A stretch of DNA of 64,000 nucleotides from JADJYF01 sp965278995 (GTDB taxonomy: Bacteria; Pseudomonadota; Gammaproteobacteria; Ga0077536). Below the pieces are notes generated by a model that searched no databases, had not been told where the DNA came from, and worked only from the letters and a program-made list of their open reading frames with translations. The stretch lies in assembly GCA_965278995.1 (NCBI GenBank), contig OZ257136.1, positions 4,650,001 through 4,714,000 on the forward strand, read 5' to 3'. This document shows positions 7,657-17,158 of the stretch, piece after piece; position 1 is the stretch's first letter; the number at the start of each line of letters is the position of its first letter. Both the position numbers and the translations under genes were made by a program.

Positions 7657-10248
7657 TCAGGCAGCGTTTGCGTGGCGAGTGCCGAGGGTCAGGGCGTCGC
7701 CTTCGCAGTCCACCAGCACCGTCATGCCCGGCTGGTAGCGACCGCGGAGGATGGCGTCGGCCAGCGGCGTCTCGAGCAGGTTCTGAATGGCCCGCTTGAG
7801 CGGCCGCGCGCCATAGACCGGATCGAAGCCAGCCTCGCCAAGTTTATCGAGCGCACGCTCCGTGATCTCGAGCCCGAGCTGCTGCTGTGCAAGGCGGCGT
7901 TTGAGTCCGGCCATCTGCACGTCGGCGATCGCCCGGATCTGAATCCGCGAGAGCCCGTGGAAGACCACGACTTCGTCGATACGGTTGATGAACTCCGGGC
8001 GGAAATGCGTACCGACCACCTGCATGACCGCAGCTTTCATGCGCTCGTAGTCGTCGGAACCGGACAGGTTCTGGATGACATCCGAGCCAAGATTCGAGGT
8101 CATCACGATGACGGTGTTACGGAAATCGACCGTGCGGCCGTGACCGTCGGTCAGACGACCGTCATCCAGCACCTGCAGCAGGATATTGAAGACTTCGGGA
8201 TGCGCTTTCTCAACTTCGTCGAGCAGCAGTACCGAATACGGCTTGCGACGCACGGTTTCGGTCAGGTAGCCGCCTTCTTCGTAGCCGATATACCCCGGCG
8301 GCGCGCCAATCAGTCGGGCTACGGCATGCTTTTCCATGTACTCCGACATGTCGATGCGGACCAGTGCCTCCTCGGTATCGAACAGGAACGCGGCCAGCGC
8401 CTTGCAGAGTTCGGTTTTGCCGACACCGGTAGGTCCGAGAAACAGGAACGAACCATTGGGCCGCGCGGGGTCGGACAGCCCTGCGCGTGAGCGGCGGATC
8501 GCATTCGATACCGCTTCCACCGCTTCGACCTGACCGACGACCCGGGCGTGCAGGGCTTCTTCCATGCGCAGCAGCTTGTCGCGCTCGCCTTCGAGCATCT
8601 TGGAGACCGGAATGCCGGTCCACTTCGAGACGACTTCGGCGACCTCTTCTTCAGTCACGCGATTGCGCAGGAGCTGGTTGGGCGCCTGCTCTCGCGGCGT
8701 GGCCTGCGCGAGCTGCTTCTCGAGTTCGGGGATCACGCCATACTGCAGCTCGGACATCCGGTTCAGATCGCCAGCGCGTTTGGCGGTATCGAAATCCAGC
8801 CGGGCACGCTCGAGTTCGGCCTGAACCTGGTGTGCGCCGGCAAGCGCCGCTTTCTCCGCTTTCCAGATCTGCTCGAGCTCGCCGTAGTCGCGTTCGACAT
8901 CGGTGATCTGTTTCTCGAGGTCGTCGAGGCGGCGTTTGGAGGCATCGTCTTTTTCCTTGCGCAGCGCCTCGCGCTCGATCTTGAGCTGGATGGCGCGCCG
9001 ATCAAGGCGGTCCATCGACTCCGGCTTGGAATCGATCTCGATGCTGATCCGGGCTGCCGCCTCGTCGATCAGATCGATGGCTTTATCCGGCAGCTGCCGA
9101 TCGGTGATGTAGCGACTGGACAGATTGGCGGCGGCAATGATTGCCGGATCGGTTATTTCCACCCCATGATGCACGGCATAACGTTCTTTCAGTCCGCGCA
9201 GAATGGCGATGGTATCTTCGATCGACGGTTCGTCGACCAGCACTTTCTGGAAGCGCCGTTCGAGCGCGGCGTCTTTCTCGACATACTGCCGATATTCGTC
9301 CAGGGTGGTTGCGCCGACGCAATGCAGTTCGCCACGGGCGAGCGCCGGCTTCAGCATATTGCCGGCATCCATGGCCCCTTCGGCCTTGCCGGCACCGACC
9401 ATGGTATGCAGTTCGTCGATGAACAGAATGACCTGGCCGCTCTGCTTGGAGAGATCGTTCAGGACAGCTTTCAGGCGTTCCTCGAATTCGCCGCGAAATT
9501 TCGCGCCAGCGATGAGCGCGCCCATGTCGAGCGCAAGCACGCGCTTGCGCTTCAAACCTTCCGGTACTTCGCCGTTGATGATGCGCTGAGCCAGACCTTC
9601 TACGATCGCCGTCTTGCCGACACCCGGCTCGCCGATCAGGACCGGATTGTTCTTCGTGCGGCGTTGCAGAACCTGGATCGTACGGCGGATTTCCTCGTCG
9701 CGACCGATGACCGGGTCGAGCTTGCCCTGTTCGGCGCGCTCGGTCAGATCGATGGTGTATTTTTCGAGCGCCTGACGCTGCTCTTCGGCGTTGGCATCGG
9801 TCACGGTATCGCCGCCGCGGACAGCGTCGACTGCGGCTTTGAGGCGCGTTTCGATCGCACCGGCGTCCTTCAGCAGTCGGCCCAACTCGCCGCCATCGAC
9901 GAGTGCAGCGAGCACGAAAAGTTCGCTCGCGATGAACGTGTCCTTGCGCTCCTGGGCGAGTTTGTCGGTGAGATTGAGCAGTTTGACCAGCGTATTCGAC
10001 GGATGCACGTCGCCGCCATTACCGCTCACTTTCGGCGCCCGGTCGAGTGCGCGGCCGAGTTCGGCGCGCAGTTTGCCGACATTCACTCCACCAGCGGCGA
10101 GCACGGCTTTCACCGAGCTGCCTTCCTGATCGATCAGCGCGACCATGAGGTGCACCGGTTCGATGAACTGGTTGTCGCGACCGAGCGCGAGGCTCTGGGC
10201 TTCTGCCAGGGCCTGCTGAAACCGGGTCGTCATTTTGTCCGCTCGCAT
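7657..10248 (-). CDS. clpB: ClpB, protein disaggregase
   Basis: Hsp104/ClpB-type AAA+ ring that, with DnaK, pulls proteins out of aggregates in the cytoplasm. The 863-residue protein contains the N-terminal Clp repeats (1-150), AAA1 with Walker A GEPGVGKT, the long coiled-coil middle domain (around 400-530, rich in Arg, Glu and Lys) and AAA2 with GPTGVGKT. The VGTHFRPEFINRIDE stretch is typical of AAA2. ATG 10248 was chosen because MRADKMTTRFQQALAEAQ matches the family start and GAGGACGAG lies before it. The frame is open upstream to 10326, but that would cross the promoter. Regulation: a near-consensus sigma32 promoter lies 36 bases upstream. Confidence 0.97.
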   Translation of the reverse strand: MRADKMTTRFQQALAEAQSLALGRDNQFIEPVHLMVALIDQEGSSVKAVLAAGGVNVGKLRAELGRALDRAPKVSGNGGDVHPSNTLVKLLNLTDKLAQERKDTFIASELFVLAALVDGGELGRLLKDAGAIETRLKAAVDAVRGGDTVTDANAEEQRQALEKYTIDLTERAEQGKLDPVIGRDEEIRRTIQVLQRRTKNNPVLIGEPGVGKTAIVEGLAQRIINGEVPEGLKRKRVLALDMGALIAGAKFRGEFEERLKAVLNDLSKQSGQVILFIDELHTMVGAGKAEGAMDAGNMLKPALARGELHCVGATTLDEYRQYVEKDAALERRFQKVLVDEPSIEDTIAILRGLKERYAVHHGVEITDPAIIAAANLSSRYITDRQLPDKAIDLIDEAAARISIEIDSKPESMDRLDRRAIQLKIEREALRKEKDDASKRRLDDLEKQITDVERDYGELEQIWKAEKAALAGAHQVQAELERARLDFDTAKRAGDLNRMSELQYGVIPELEKQLAQATPREQAPNQLLRNRVTEEEVAEVVSKWTGIPVSKMLEGERDKLLRMEEALHARVVGQVEAVEAVSNAIRRSRAGLSDPARPNGSFLFLGPTGVGKTELCKALAAFLFDTEEALVRIDMSEYMEKHAVARLIGAPPGYIGYEEGGYLTETVRRKPYSVLLLDEVEKAHPEVFNILLQVLDDGRLTDGHGRTVDFRNTVIVMTSNLGSDVIQNLSGSDDYERMKAAVMQVVGTHFRPEFINRIDEVVVFHGLSRIQIRAIADVQMAGLKRRLAQQQLGLEITERALDKLGEAGFDPVYGARPLKRAIQNLLETPLADAILRGRYQPGMTVLVDCEGDALTLGTRHANAA

Positions 10249-10283
10249 GGGACTCGTCCTCGCTAAATCATCAGATGCCCAAC

Positions 10284-10311
10284 AGATGGGGTCAGATCGC
10301 GTTCGATCAAG
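10284..10311 (-). promoter_or_regulatory. Sigma32 (heat-shock) promoter of clpB
   Basis: On the minus strand, CTTGATC (10311-10305) is followed after 13 bases by CCCCATCT (10291-10284). The enterobacterial RpoH consensus is CTTGAAA, 13-15 bases, CCCCATNT, so the -10 element is perfect and the -35 matches 5 of 7. The position implies a leader of about 30 bases before the clpB ATG. ClpB is a classic RpoH target. Confidence 0.8.
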
Positions 10312-10346
10312 AACGGGACGACGCAACGATTGTCGATTTCGTCAAT

Positions 10347-11099
10347 TCATGGCCGCACCAGCCAGATCAAGGCAGCCATGCGTCCGGTCACGCCATCGCG
10401 TCGGAACGAATAGTAGTCTTGCGGCGTTTCGCTCACGCATAGCTGTGCCGTGCTCACACGGGTGACGCCGAGCACCGTCAACTGGCGTAAGGCAATCTGC
10501 GTGAGACTCATGTGCCAGCCATCGTCGCCGTCGTCATGCGCCGTGAACGCGGCCGCGTGGGCCGAGTCCTCGGCTGTGAACCGTTGACGGAGTTCGTCGC
10601 CAACCCGATAAGCACGCGGCCCGATGGCGGGTCCGAGCCACGCCAGTAGCTCGGCCGGCGGCGCGGCAAAAGCCGCCACGGCACGGCCGATGATGCCGGC
10701 CTCCAGACCACGCCAGCCGGCGTGTACGGCGGCGACTTCCCGGCCATCTGCTGAACACAGCAACAGCGGCAGACAATCCGCAACCAGAATGGCGCAGACC
10801 GCGCCGACCGTCCGCGTGATCGCACCATCGGCGGCGCAACCGCGCGTCGGTCCCGGCAGGCGCACAACCTCGCAGCCGTGGACCTGCTGCAGCCAGAACG
10901 GTTCGTCGGCCAGCGCCAGCGTAGCGGTCAGGAGCGACCGATTGCGGCGGACCGCCAGCTCGCTGTCACCGACATGCTGAGCCAGGTTGAATCCGCGCCA
11001 CGGTCCGGTGCTGTGGCCGCCGTAGCGGGTGGTGAAACAGGCGCGCACTGACTTTGGTGCGGGCCAGTCGGGATACAGCAGACGAAGCTCCTCACTCAT
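10347..11099 (-). CDS. pgeF: PgeF, multicopper-oxidase-like (YfiH) peptidoglycan editing / purine nucleoside enzyme
   Basis: DUF152/YfiH-family cytoplasmic enzyme of 250 residues. The family has been described as a zinc-dependent purine nucleoside phosphorylase/adenosine deaminase, and in E. coli as PgeF, which removes wrongly incorporated L-Ser from murein precursors. The metal site is intact: H74 in QQVHG, C109 in LVADCLPLL and H126 in HAGWRG. Its ATG overlaps the rluD stop as ATGA, so translation is coupled. The order rluD-pgeF-clpB is standard in gammaproteobacteria, although clpB here has its own heat-shock promoter. Confidence 0.93.
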   Translation of the reverse strand: MSEELRLLYPDWPAPKSVRACFTTRYGGHSTGPWRGFNLAQHVGDSELAVRRNRSLLTATLALADEPFWLQQVHGCEVVRLPGPTRGCAADGAITRTVGAVCAILVADCLPLLLCSADGREVAAVHAGWRGLEAGIIGRAVAAFAAPPAELLAWLGPAIGPRAYRVGDELRQRFTAEDSAHAAAFTAHDDGDDGWHMSLTQIALRQLTVLGVTRVSTAQLCVSETPQDYYSFRRDGVTGRMAALIWLVRP

Positions 11100-12067
11100 G
11101 GCGGTGCATGTTCGGCGTGATCGGTAGCGAGCGCAGCCTGCAGGGCGCGGAGATCGGCCGGCACCGGTGCCTCGAAGGACAAGTTCTCCGCTGAGATCGG
11201 GTGAGCGAAGAACAGACGATGTGCATGCAGGGCCTGGCGCGGAAAACGTTCGAGCAGCGCTATCAGGTCGGCAGCTGCCGCCGGCGGCGGTCGTGGCCGA
11301 CTGCCATAGCGGCTGTCGCCAATCAGCGGATGGCCACGCCAGGCCAGGTGCACGCGGATCTGATGTGTGCGACCGGTCTCGAGACTGACAGCCAGCGCGG
11401 TATGCGCGCGATAGCGCGTCTGCACACGAAAATGGGTGACTGCATGGCGCCCGCGGTCGGCGACCCGCATCCGCGTGCGTTGCTGCGGATCTCGCGCGAT
11501 CGCGCCGGTGACGGTACCGCCGGCGACCAGCACGCCGTTGACCACGGCCAGATATTCGCGAGCGATCTCGCGAGCAGCCAGGGCGCGCACCAGTACCTGG
11601 TAACCGAGTGGGCTGCGCGCCGCAATCAACAGTCCCGAGGTGTCTTTGTCGATACGATGGACGAGCCCGGCGCGAGGCAGCGCGGCCAGTTCCGGGAAGC
11701 GCGCGAGCAAGCCGTTGACCAGCGTCGAATCCGGATTGCCGGCACCGGGATGTACGACCACGCCGGCCGGTTTGTTCACGACAATGACATCGTCATCGAC
11801 ATGAACGAGATCGAATGTGACCGCTTGCGGCGTCAGTTCGGCTGAAGCGGCCAGTGTGGCAAGCACGACAAGGCGATCGCCGGCATAGACGCGCGTCCGC
11901 GGCTTTACTGCACGGCCGGCCAGGGTGACCTGGCCCTGCTCTATCCATTGTTTCAACGATGACCGTGAATATTGCGCGAGCATCTGCGCCAGCGCAGCGT
12001 CGAGTCGCTGACCAGCGACGGCCGCAGGCACGATCAGCGTATGTTCCGTGGCGGCTACAGGTTTCAT
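11096..12067 (-). CDS. rluD: RluD, 23S rRNA pseudouridine synthase
   Basis: RluA-family enzyme that makes pseudouridines in helix 69 of 23S rRNA (positions 1911, 1915 and 1917 in E. coli). The 323-residue protein has an N-terminal S4 RNA-binding domain (about 18-70, RLDAALAQ...SRSSLKQWIEQGQV) and the catalytic motif HRIDKDTSGL at 137-146 with Asp140 as nucleophile. ATG 12067 gives the normal family start; the open frame extends to 12313 without homology. It is divergent from bamD, the conserved rluD/bamD arrangement, and overlaps pgeF by 4 bases. Confidence 0.95.
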   Translation of the reverse strand: MKPVAATEHTLIVPAAVAGQRLDAALAQMLAQYSRSSLKQWIEQGQVTLAGRAVKPRTRVYAGDRLVVLATLAASAELTPQAVTFDLVHVDDDVIVVNKPAGVVVHPGAGNPDSTLVNGLLARFPELAALPRAGLVHRIDKDTSGLLIAARSPLGYQVLVRALAAREIAREYLAVVNGVLVAGGTVTGAIARDPQQRTRMRVADRGRHAVTHFRVQTRYRAHTALAVSLETGRTHQIRVHLAWRGHPLIGDSRYGSRPRPPPAAAADLIALLERFPRQALHAHRLFFAHPISAENLSFEAPVPADLRALQAALATDHAEHAPP

Positions 12068-12340
12068 CGCCGTTGGCTGCGATGGAGCCAAGTTGCGTCC
12101 CACAGCCGGCCGACGGAACCACCAGTCGTTTCGCGAGGTCTGGTTGGGGCAGCGTGAGGGAGTAACGGGTGTGGTCGTGACATAGGTCGAATCTACTGCG
12201 CCTCCCGCTGCACGGTCTATCGTTGCGCCGGCCGCAAACGCTAAGCCGTTGAATCCGGGATGGACATGCGTCGGCGCGCCGCACTCAAACTGGTAAACTA
12301 CGCGCCCGCACATCCCAGCAGCGCCAGCGCGGCGCGGAGA

Positions 12341-13156
12341 ATGACGAATTTCATGAAGCTAAAGCAAGTTCAATGGCCGACCCGCGTGATGCTGGTCGCG
12401 ATGCTGCTCTGCCTCGGCGGTTGCGGGTATTTCCAGTCGCAGAGCGACAAGGACAAGGAAGAGAACAAGTGGCCGGAGGACAGGCTCTACCAGGCGGCCA
12501 AGGACCGCCTCGATTCGGGCTCCTGCTCGGGCGCCATCGAATACTATGAAAAGCTGCAGTCACGGTATCCTTTCGGTATCTACACCCAACAGTCGCAGCT
12601 CGAGCTGGCTTACTGCTATTACCGTACCGATGAACCGGGCTCGGCTATCGCAACGGCCGATAGATTCATCAAACTGTATCCGTCACATCCGAACATGGCC
12701 TATGCCTATTATCTGCGCGGACTGGTCAATTTCGGCGCCGGCCAGGGTCTGGCCGAACGATATCTGCCGAAAGATCCGTCGCAGCGCGACCCGGGCGCGG
12801 CGCTGCAATCGTTCAATGATTTCTCCGAGCTCATCAAGCGCTTTCCCGAGAGCATCTATGTCGAGGACTCACAGCTCCGCATGCGTCATCTGCGCAACGT
12901 ACTTGCTCAGCATGAAGTGAATGTCGCCAATTTCTATATGCGTCGCGATGCGTTCGTCGCTGCTGCCAATCGAGCCCGCTACGTGGTCGAAAATTATCAA
13001 CAGACGCCGGCGATGCCCGAAGCACTCGTACTGCTGGCTAAATCCTACAAAGTGCTGCAACTCGACGAACTGGCAAACGACGCGTTGCGCGTCCTCGAAC
13101 TCAATTACCCCAACCATCCGGGTATCGAGGAAGTGAAAAGCGCGGCGGTACACTAA
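12341..13156 (+). CDS. bamD: BamD, outer-membrane assembly lipoprotein
   Basis: Essential lipoprotein of the BAM complex that inserts beta-barrels in the outer membrane. The signal peptide ends in a lipobox LGGC (Cys28 with this start), followed by TPR-like repeats: AIEYYEKLQSRYPFG, LELAYCYYRT, MAYAYYLRGLVNFG. Length 271 residues, typical. Two starts are possible: ATG 12341 (GGAG only one base away) or ATG 12353 (12 bases later, MKLKQVQW, spacing 13); the mature protein is the same. Divergent from rluD, and followed 5 bases later by the SulP-carbonic anhydrase gene, which may share its transcript. Confidence 0.95.
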   Translation: MTNFMKLKQVQWPTRVMLVAMLLCLGGCGYFQSQSDKDKEENKWPEDRLYQAAKDRLDSGSCSGAIEYYEKLQSRYPFGIYTQQSQLELAYCYYRTDEPGSAIATADRFIKLYPSHPNMAYAYYLRGLVNFGAGQGLAERYLPKDPSQRDPGAALQSFNDFSELIKRFPESIYVEDSQLRMRHLRNVLAQHEVNVANFYMRRDAFVAAANRARYVVENYQQTPAMPEALVLLAKSYKVLQLDELANDALRVLELNYPNHPGIEEVKSAAVH

Positions 13157-13161
13157 CGCTT

Positions 13162-15435
13162 ATGTCCTTTGACCAAGCCGTGACCGCCGGCACACTCCGG
13201 CGTGATTTAACGGCGAGTATTGTCGTCTTTCTCGTTGCATTGCCGCTCTGCATGGGGGTGGCCGTGGCCTCGGGTGCGCCACCGTTTTCGGGCATTCTGG
13301 CCGGCATCATCGGCGGCATTCTCGTCGGCGCGTTGAGCGGCTCGCAGAAAAGCGTCAGTGGGCCGGCTGCTGGTTTAATCGCGATCACGAGCAGCTATCT
13401 TGCCGTACTCGGCAGCTTCGAGGCGTTTCTTCTCGCACTCGTGCTGGCCGGTGCGATTCAGCTCGTTCTCGGCCTGCTTCGGACCGGCTTTCTTGCCGAG
13501 TTCTTTCCAAGCAGCGTCCTGAAAGGTCTGCTGGCCGGCATCGGTCTGATCCTGATCCTGAAACAGATCCCGCATATCCTCGGTCATGATGCCGATCCGA
13601 TGGGTGACAAGTCGTTTTTTCAACCTGACAACACCAACACTTTCACTGAACTCGCGGCGTCGTTCACCGATATCCACCCTGGCGCTGCGTGCATCGGCAT
13701 GTTCTCCATCGGCTTGTTTCTGGCCTGGGATCGGATCGCCGGCCTGCGCCGGCTGCCGGTGCCGTCGGTCGTCGCGGTAGTGCTGGTCGCAGTGTTCTTA
13801 CAGTTACTGTTCGGGCGGCTTGGCGGCAACTGGACCATCGAGGCGTCGCATTTCGTGCAGGTGCCGGTGGCGAAAGATTTCAACGAGTTTCTTGGCTTGT
13901 TCCGTTATCCCGATTTCGGACAGCTGTGGAATCCAGCCATCTACACGGCGGCTCTGACCATTGCTGCCGTGGCCAGTCTCGAGACGCTGCTGAATCTCGA
14001 AGCTGTCGACAAACTCGATCCGGATCAGCGACATGCTCCGCCGAATCGTGAACTGCTTGCACAAGGCACCGGCAACATAGTCAGCGGTCTGCTCGGCGGC
14101 ATGCCGATCACCAGCGTTATCGTCCGCAGCTCGGTCAACATCAACGCCGGTGCGAGCACCAAACTGAGTGCGATACTGCAGGGCGTACTGCTGCTGCTCT
14201 GCGTGCTGTTTCTACCTCGCTGGCTGAACGAGATACCGCTCGCCGCCGTGGCCGCGATGCTGCTGGTGACCGGCTTCAAGCTCGTTTCGCCGTCGCTCGT
14301 GGCGCAGATGTGGCGGGAAGGGCGCAATCAGTTTCTTCCGTTCGCCGTCACTGCGCTGGCCATCGTGCTGAGTGATCCGTTGCGCGGGATTCTGATCGGG
14401 CTCGCTGTGAGTCTGTTGTTCATACTTCGGAGCAACCTCAAACGCCCGTTACGGCGTGTGCGCGAAAATCATGTGGGTGGCGAAGTTCTGCGCATCGAAC
14501 TCGCCAATCAGGTCAGTTTCTTCAGTCGGCCGGCGCTGCAGAAAGCGCTTTACGACGTCCCGCGGGGCGGCCATGTGCTGCTCGACGCGCGCGCGACGGA
14601 TTACATCGATGCCGATATCCTGGACCTGATTGACGACTTTCGCCGCGACACGGCCGCCGCTCACGGCGTGCAGCTCAGTCTCGTTGGCTTCAAGGATCGT
14701 TATCAAATCGATGACCAGATCCAGTACATCGACTACTCCAGTCGCGAAGTCCAGAGCACGCTAACGCCGGCGCGGGTGCTGGAGATCCTGCAGGAAGGCA
14801 ATCAGCGGTTTCTGTCCGGTCGACGGCTGACGCGCGATCTCGGTCGGCAGGTCGATGCGACCTCCACCGGTCAGTTTCCGATGGCCGTCGTTCTCAGCTG
14901 CATCGATTCCCGCTCGCCAGCCGAACTGATTTTCGATCTCGGGCTCGGCGACATCTTCAGCGTTCGCATCGCCGGCAATATCGCCCGCGACAAAGTCCTC
15001 GGCAGCATGGAATACAGCTGTGCAGTTGCTGGTGCCAAGCTGGTCCTGGTCATGGGCCATACCTCCTGCGGCGCGGTCAACGCCGCAGTCGACCTGTTAA
15101 GCAGCCGCAAGACGGCTGCTGAAGCGACCGGTTGCGGTAATCTCGACACGCTGATTTCCGAGATCCAGTTGTCTATCGATGCAGCAACACTCCCGGCACC
15201 CGACGCGTGGCTGGCAGGCGAAAAGGCCGCTTACTCGAACGAAGTCGCGCGTCGCAATGTGCTCCGTACGATGCACATGATCCGAAGCCGCAGTGCCACG
15301 CTAGACCAGCTCGTGCTGGAGGGTCGAATAGCGATAGCTGGTGCGCTCTACGATGTCGCGACCGGGCAGGTCAATTTCCTGCAGACTGCCGATGCGGGAA
15401 CAACGGTGATACAAGCTGCCGCCGGCGGGCACTGA
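13162..15435 (+). CDS. SulP-family anion transporter fused to STAS-like and beta-carbonic anhydrase domains
   Basis: A 757-residue three-part protein. Residues 1-430 form a SulP membrane domain with many hydrophobic helices and the family motif SVSGPAAGLIA. About 435-540 is a STAS-like cytoplasmic domain (VLLDARATDYIDADILDLI). The C-terminal part is a beta-carbonic anhydrase: C580-x-D582-x-R584 in SCIDSRS, and H633-x2-C636 in GHTSCGAVN, giving all three zinc ligands and the Asp-Arg dyad. Inference: bicarbonate or another anion is carried, and CO2/bicarbonate is interconverted at the inner face. Related fusions are known in other bacteria. It lies 5 bases after bamD and is convergent with nadE. 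Confidence 0.92.
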   Translation: MSFDQAVTAGTLRRDLTASIVVFLVALPLCMGVAVASGAPPFSGILAGIIGGILVGALSGSQKSVSGPAAGLIAITSSYLAVLGSFEAFLLALVLAGAIQLVLGLLRTGFLAEFFPSSVLKGLLAGIGLILILKQIPHILGHDADPMGDKSFFQPDNTNTFTELAASFTDIHPGAACIGMFSIGLFLAWDRIAGLRRLPVPSVVAVVLVAVFLQLLFGRLGGNWTIEASHFVQVPVAKDFNEFLGLFRYPDFGQLWNPAIYTAALTIAAVASLETLLNLEAVDKLDPDQRHAPPNRELLAQGTGNIVSGLLGGMPITSVIVRSSVNINAGASTKLSAILQGVLLLLCVLFLPRWLNEIPLAAVAAMLLVTGFKLVSPSLVAQMWREGRNQFLPFAVTALAIVLSDPLRGILIGLAVSLLFILRSNLKRPLRRVRENHVGGEVLRIELANQVSFFSRPALQKALYDVPRGGHVLLDARATDYIDADILDLIDDFRRDTAAAHGVQLSLVGFKDRYQIDDQIQYIDYSSREVQSTLTPARVLEILQEGNQRFLSGRRLTRDLGRQVDATSTGQFPMAVVLSCIDSRSPAELIFDLGLGDIFSVRIAGNIARDKVLGSMEYSCAVAGAKLVLVMGHTSCGAVNAAVDLLSSRKTAAEATGCGNLDTLISEIQLSIDAATLPAPDAWLAGEKAAYSNEVARRNVLRTMHMIRSRSATLDQLVLEGRIAIAGALYDVATGQVNFLQTADAGTTVIQAAAGGH

Positions 15436-15489
15436 GTTCGTTTGTAAAGTCGCGAATCCGGAAGGACTCCGAATTCGAATTGACGCCCC

Positions 15490-17130
15490 TCAATCTTCGC
15501 CGGGTGCGAGTTCGTCGTAGCGGGAAGTGATCGGAAAACGACGATCGCGCCCGAAAGCGCGCTGGCTGATGCGCACGCCAGGCGCAGCCTGGCGACGTTT
15601 GTATTCATTGCGATCAACCATTGCCGCAACTCGCTTGACCGTGGCGAGATCGAAGCCGGCAGCCGCGATTTCGTGCGGAGTCTCGTCGTTCTCGACGTAG
15701 CGTTCCAGTATCGGGTCGAGCATTTCGTACGGTGGCAGGCTATCGGAATCTTTCTGGTCCGGTGCAAGTTCGGCACTCGGCGGTCTGTCGATGACGCGCG
15801 CCGGGATGACTGGGCTGACACTGTTCCGCCAGGCGGCGAGCCGATAGACCAGCGTTTTCGGAATGTCTTTCAGCGGGCCGAAGCCACCGGCCATATCGCC
15901 ATAGAGCGTGGCATAGCCAACCGCCATCTCGCTCTTGTTGCCAGTCGTCAGTACGATGCGGCCACTGGCATTCGAAATTGCCATCAAAATCACGCCGCGG
16001 CAGCGCGCCTGAATGTTCTCCGCAGTCACGCCGGCGGTATAGTTCGCGAGGACCTCGCGCAGCGTGTCAGCGAAAGCGCCTACCGGCTGTTCTATCGGCA
16101 CCAGATGAAATGCGCAGCCCTGTGTTTCGCATTGCTGGCGGGCATCATCGATACTCATGTCGGCGGTGTAACGCGAAGGCATCGAAATGGCCATCACACG
16201 CTCAGGTCCGAGCGCATCGATGGCAAGCGCCAGGGTCAGCGCCGAATCGATACCGCCGGATAGTCCCAGGACGCATCCCTGGAAGCGATTCTTGTCGATA
16301 TAGTCGCGAATACCGAGGACGAGCGCCTGATAAACGGCTTCCTCACCTTTCGGCAGTGCCTGCATCGGCCCTTTCAGTTCGATGCCGCGTGGCGTGCGAC
16401 TGATTTCGACGACAGCCAGCGTTTCGTCGAACGCCGTCAGCTGCGTGCACAGCGCGCCGTCAGCGCCGAGCGCGAACGAGGCGCCATCGAACACCAGTTC
16501 ATCCTGGCCACCGACCATGTTGAGGTAGATGACGGGTAGACCACCGGCCGCGATGGCGCCACGCACAGCGGTTTGTCTATCGACAGGTTTGCCCTGGTGA
16601 TAAGGCGAGGCATTGATGTTGACGACCAGCTCGGCGCCGGTAATCGCCGCTTGCGCTGCGGTTGCCGGCGCCCAGATGTCTTCGCACACGCTGAGCGCGA
16701 TGCGGATATCGCCGAGCTTGAACACGGTCGCACTTTCACCAGCGACGAAGTACCGCTTCTCGTCGAACACGGCGTAGTTCGGCAGCGCCTGCTTGCGGTA
16801 ATTCGCAATCCTCGCACCGTCGCGATAGACCGCGCAGCTGTTATACAGCCCGCTCGCCGTTTCTTCCGGATAGCCAACGATGATATGGATACCGGACGCA
16901 GCATCGGCGACCTGTGCGAGCGCGCTGCGTACGCGCCGATGGAAACCGGGGCGGAACAACAGATCCTCGGGCGGGTAGCCGGTCAGCGCGAGTTCGGGAA
17001 AGACGACCGCATCGGCATGATGGATATCGCGCGCGGTAGCCGCGAGCGCAGCGATTTTCGCCGCGTTGGCCGCGATATCGCCAACGCAGAAATCAGCCTG
17101 CGCGAGTGCGATACGAAGTGCTACTGTCAT
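15490..17130 (-). CDS. nadE: NAD+ synthase, glutamine-dependent
   Basis: Makes NAD from deamido-NAD, ATP and glutamine. The 546-residue protein joins an N-terminal nitrilase-type glutaminase domain (E46 in VVFPELALTGYP, K113 in YRKQALPNY, C149 in SVCEDIW) to a C-terminal synthetase with the PP-loop SGGIDSALTLALA. All glutaminase triad residues are present, so glutamine rather than free ammonia is the likely nitrogen donor. ATG 17130 (MTVALRIALAQ) is the family start; the open frame runs on to 17292 over sucD without homology. It lies 28 bases downstream of sucD on the same strand and may be read through from sucCD. Confidence 0.95.
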   Translation of the reverse strand: MTVALRIALAQADFCVGDIAANAAKIAALAATARDIHHADAVVFPELALTGYPPEDLLFRPGFHRRVRSALAQVADAASGIHIIVGYPEETASGLYNSCAVYRDGARIANYRKQALPNYAVFDEKRYFVAGESATVFKLGDIRIALSVCEDIWAPATAAQAAITGAELVVNINASPYHQGKPVDRQTAVRGAIAAGGLPVIYLNMVGGQDELVFDGASFALGADGALCTQLTAFDETLAVVEISRTPRGIELKGPMQALPKGEEAVYQALVLGIRDYIDKNRFQGCVLGLSGGIDSALTLALAIDALGPERVMAISMPSRYTADMSIDDARQQCETQGCAFHLVPIEQPVGAFADTLREVLANYTAGVTAENIQARCRGVILMAISNASGRIVLTTGNKSEMAVGYATLYGDMAGGFGPLKDIPKTLVYRLAAWRNSVSPVIPARVIDRPPSAELAPDQKDSDSLPPYEMLDPILERYVENDETPHEIAAAGFDLATVKRVAAMVDRNEYKRRQAAPGVRISQRAFGRDRRFPITSRYDELAPGED

Positions 17131-17158
17131 TGCAATGCAGCGCGCAGCCGGCCTGGGC

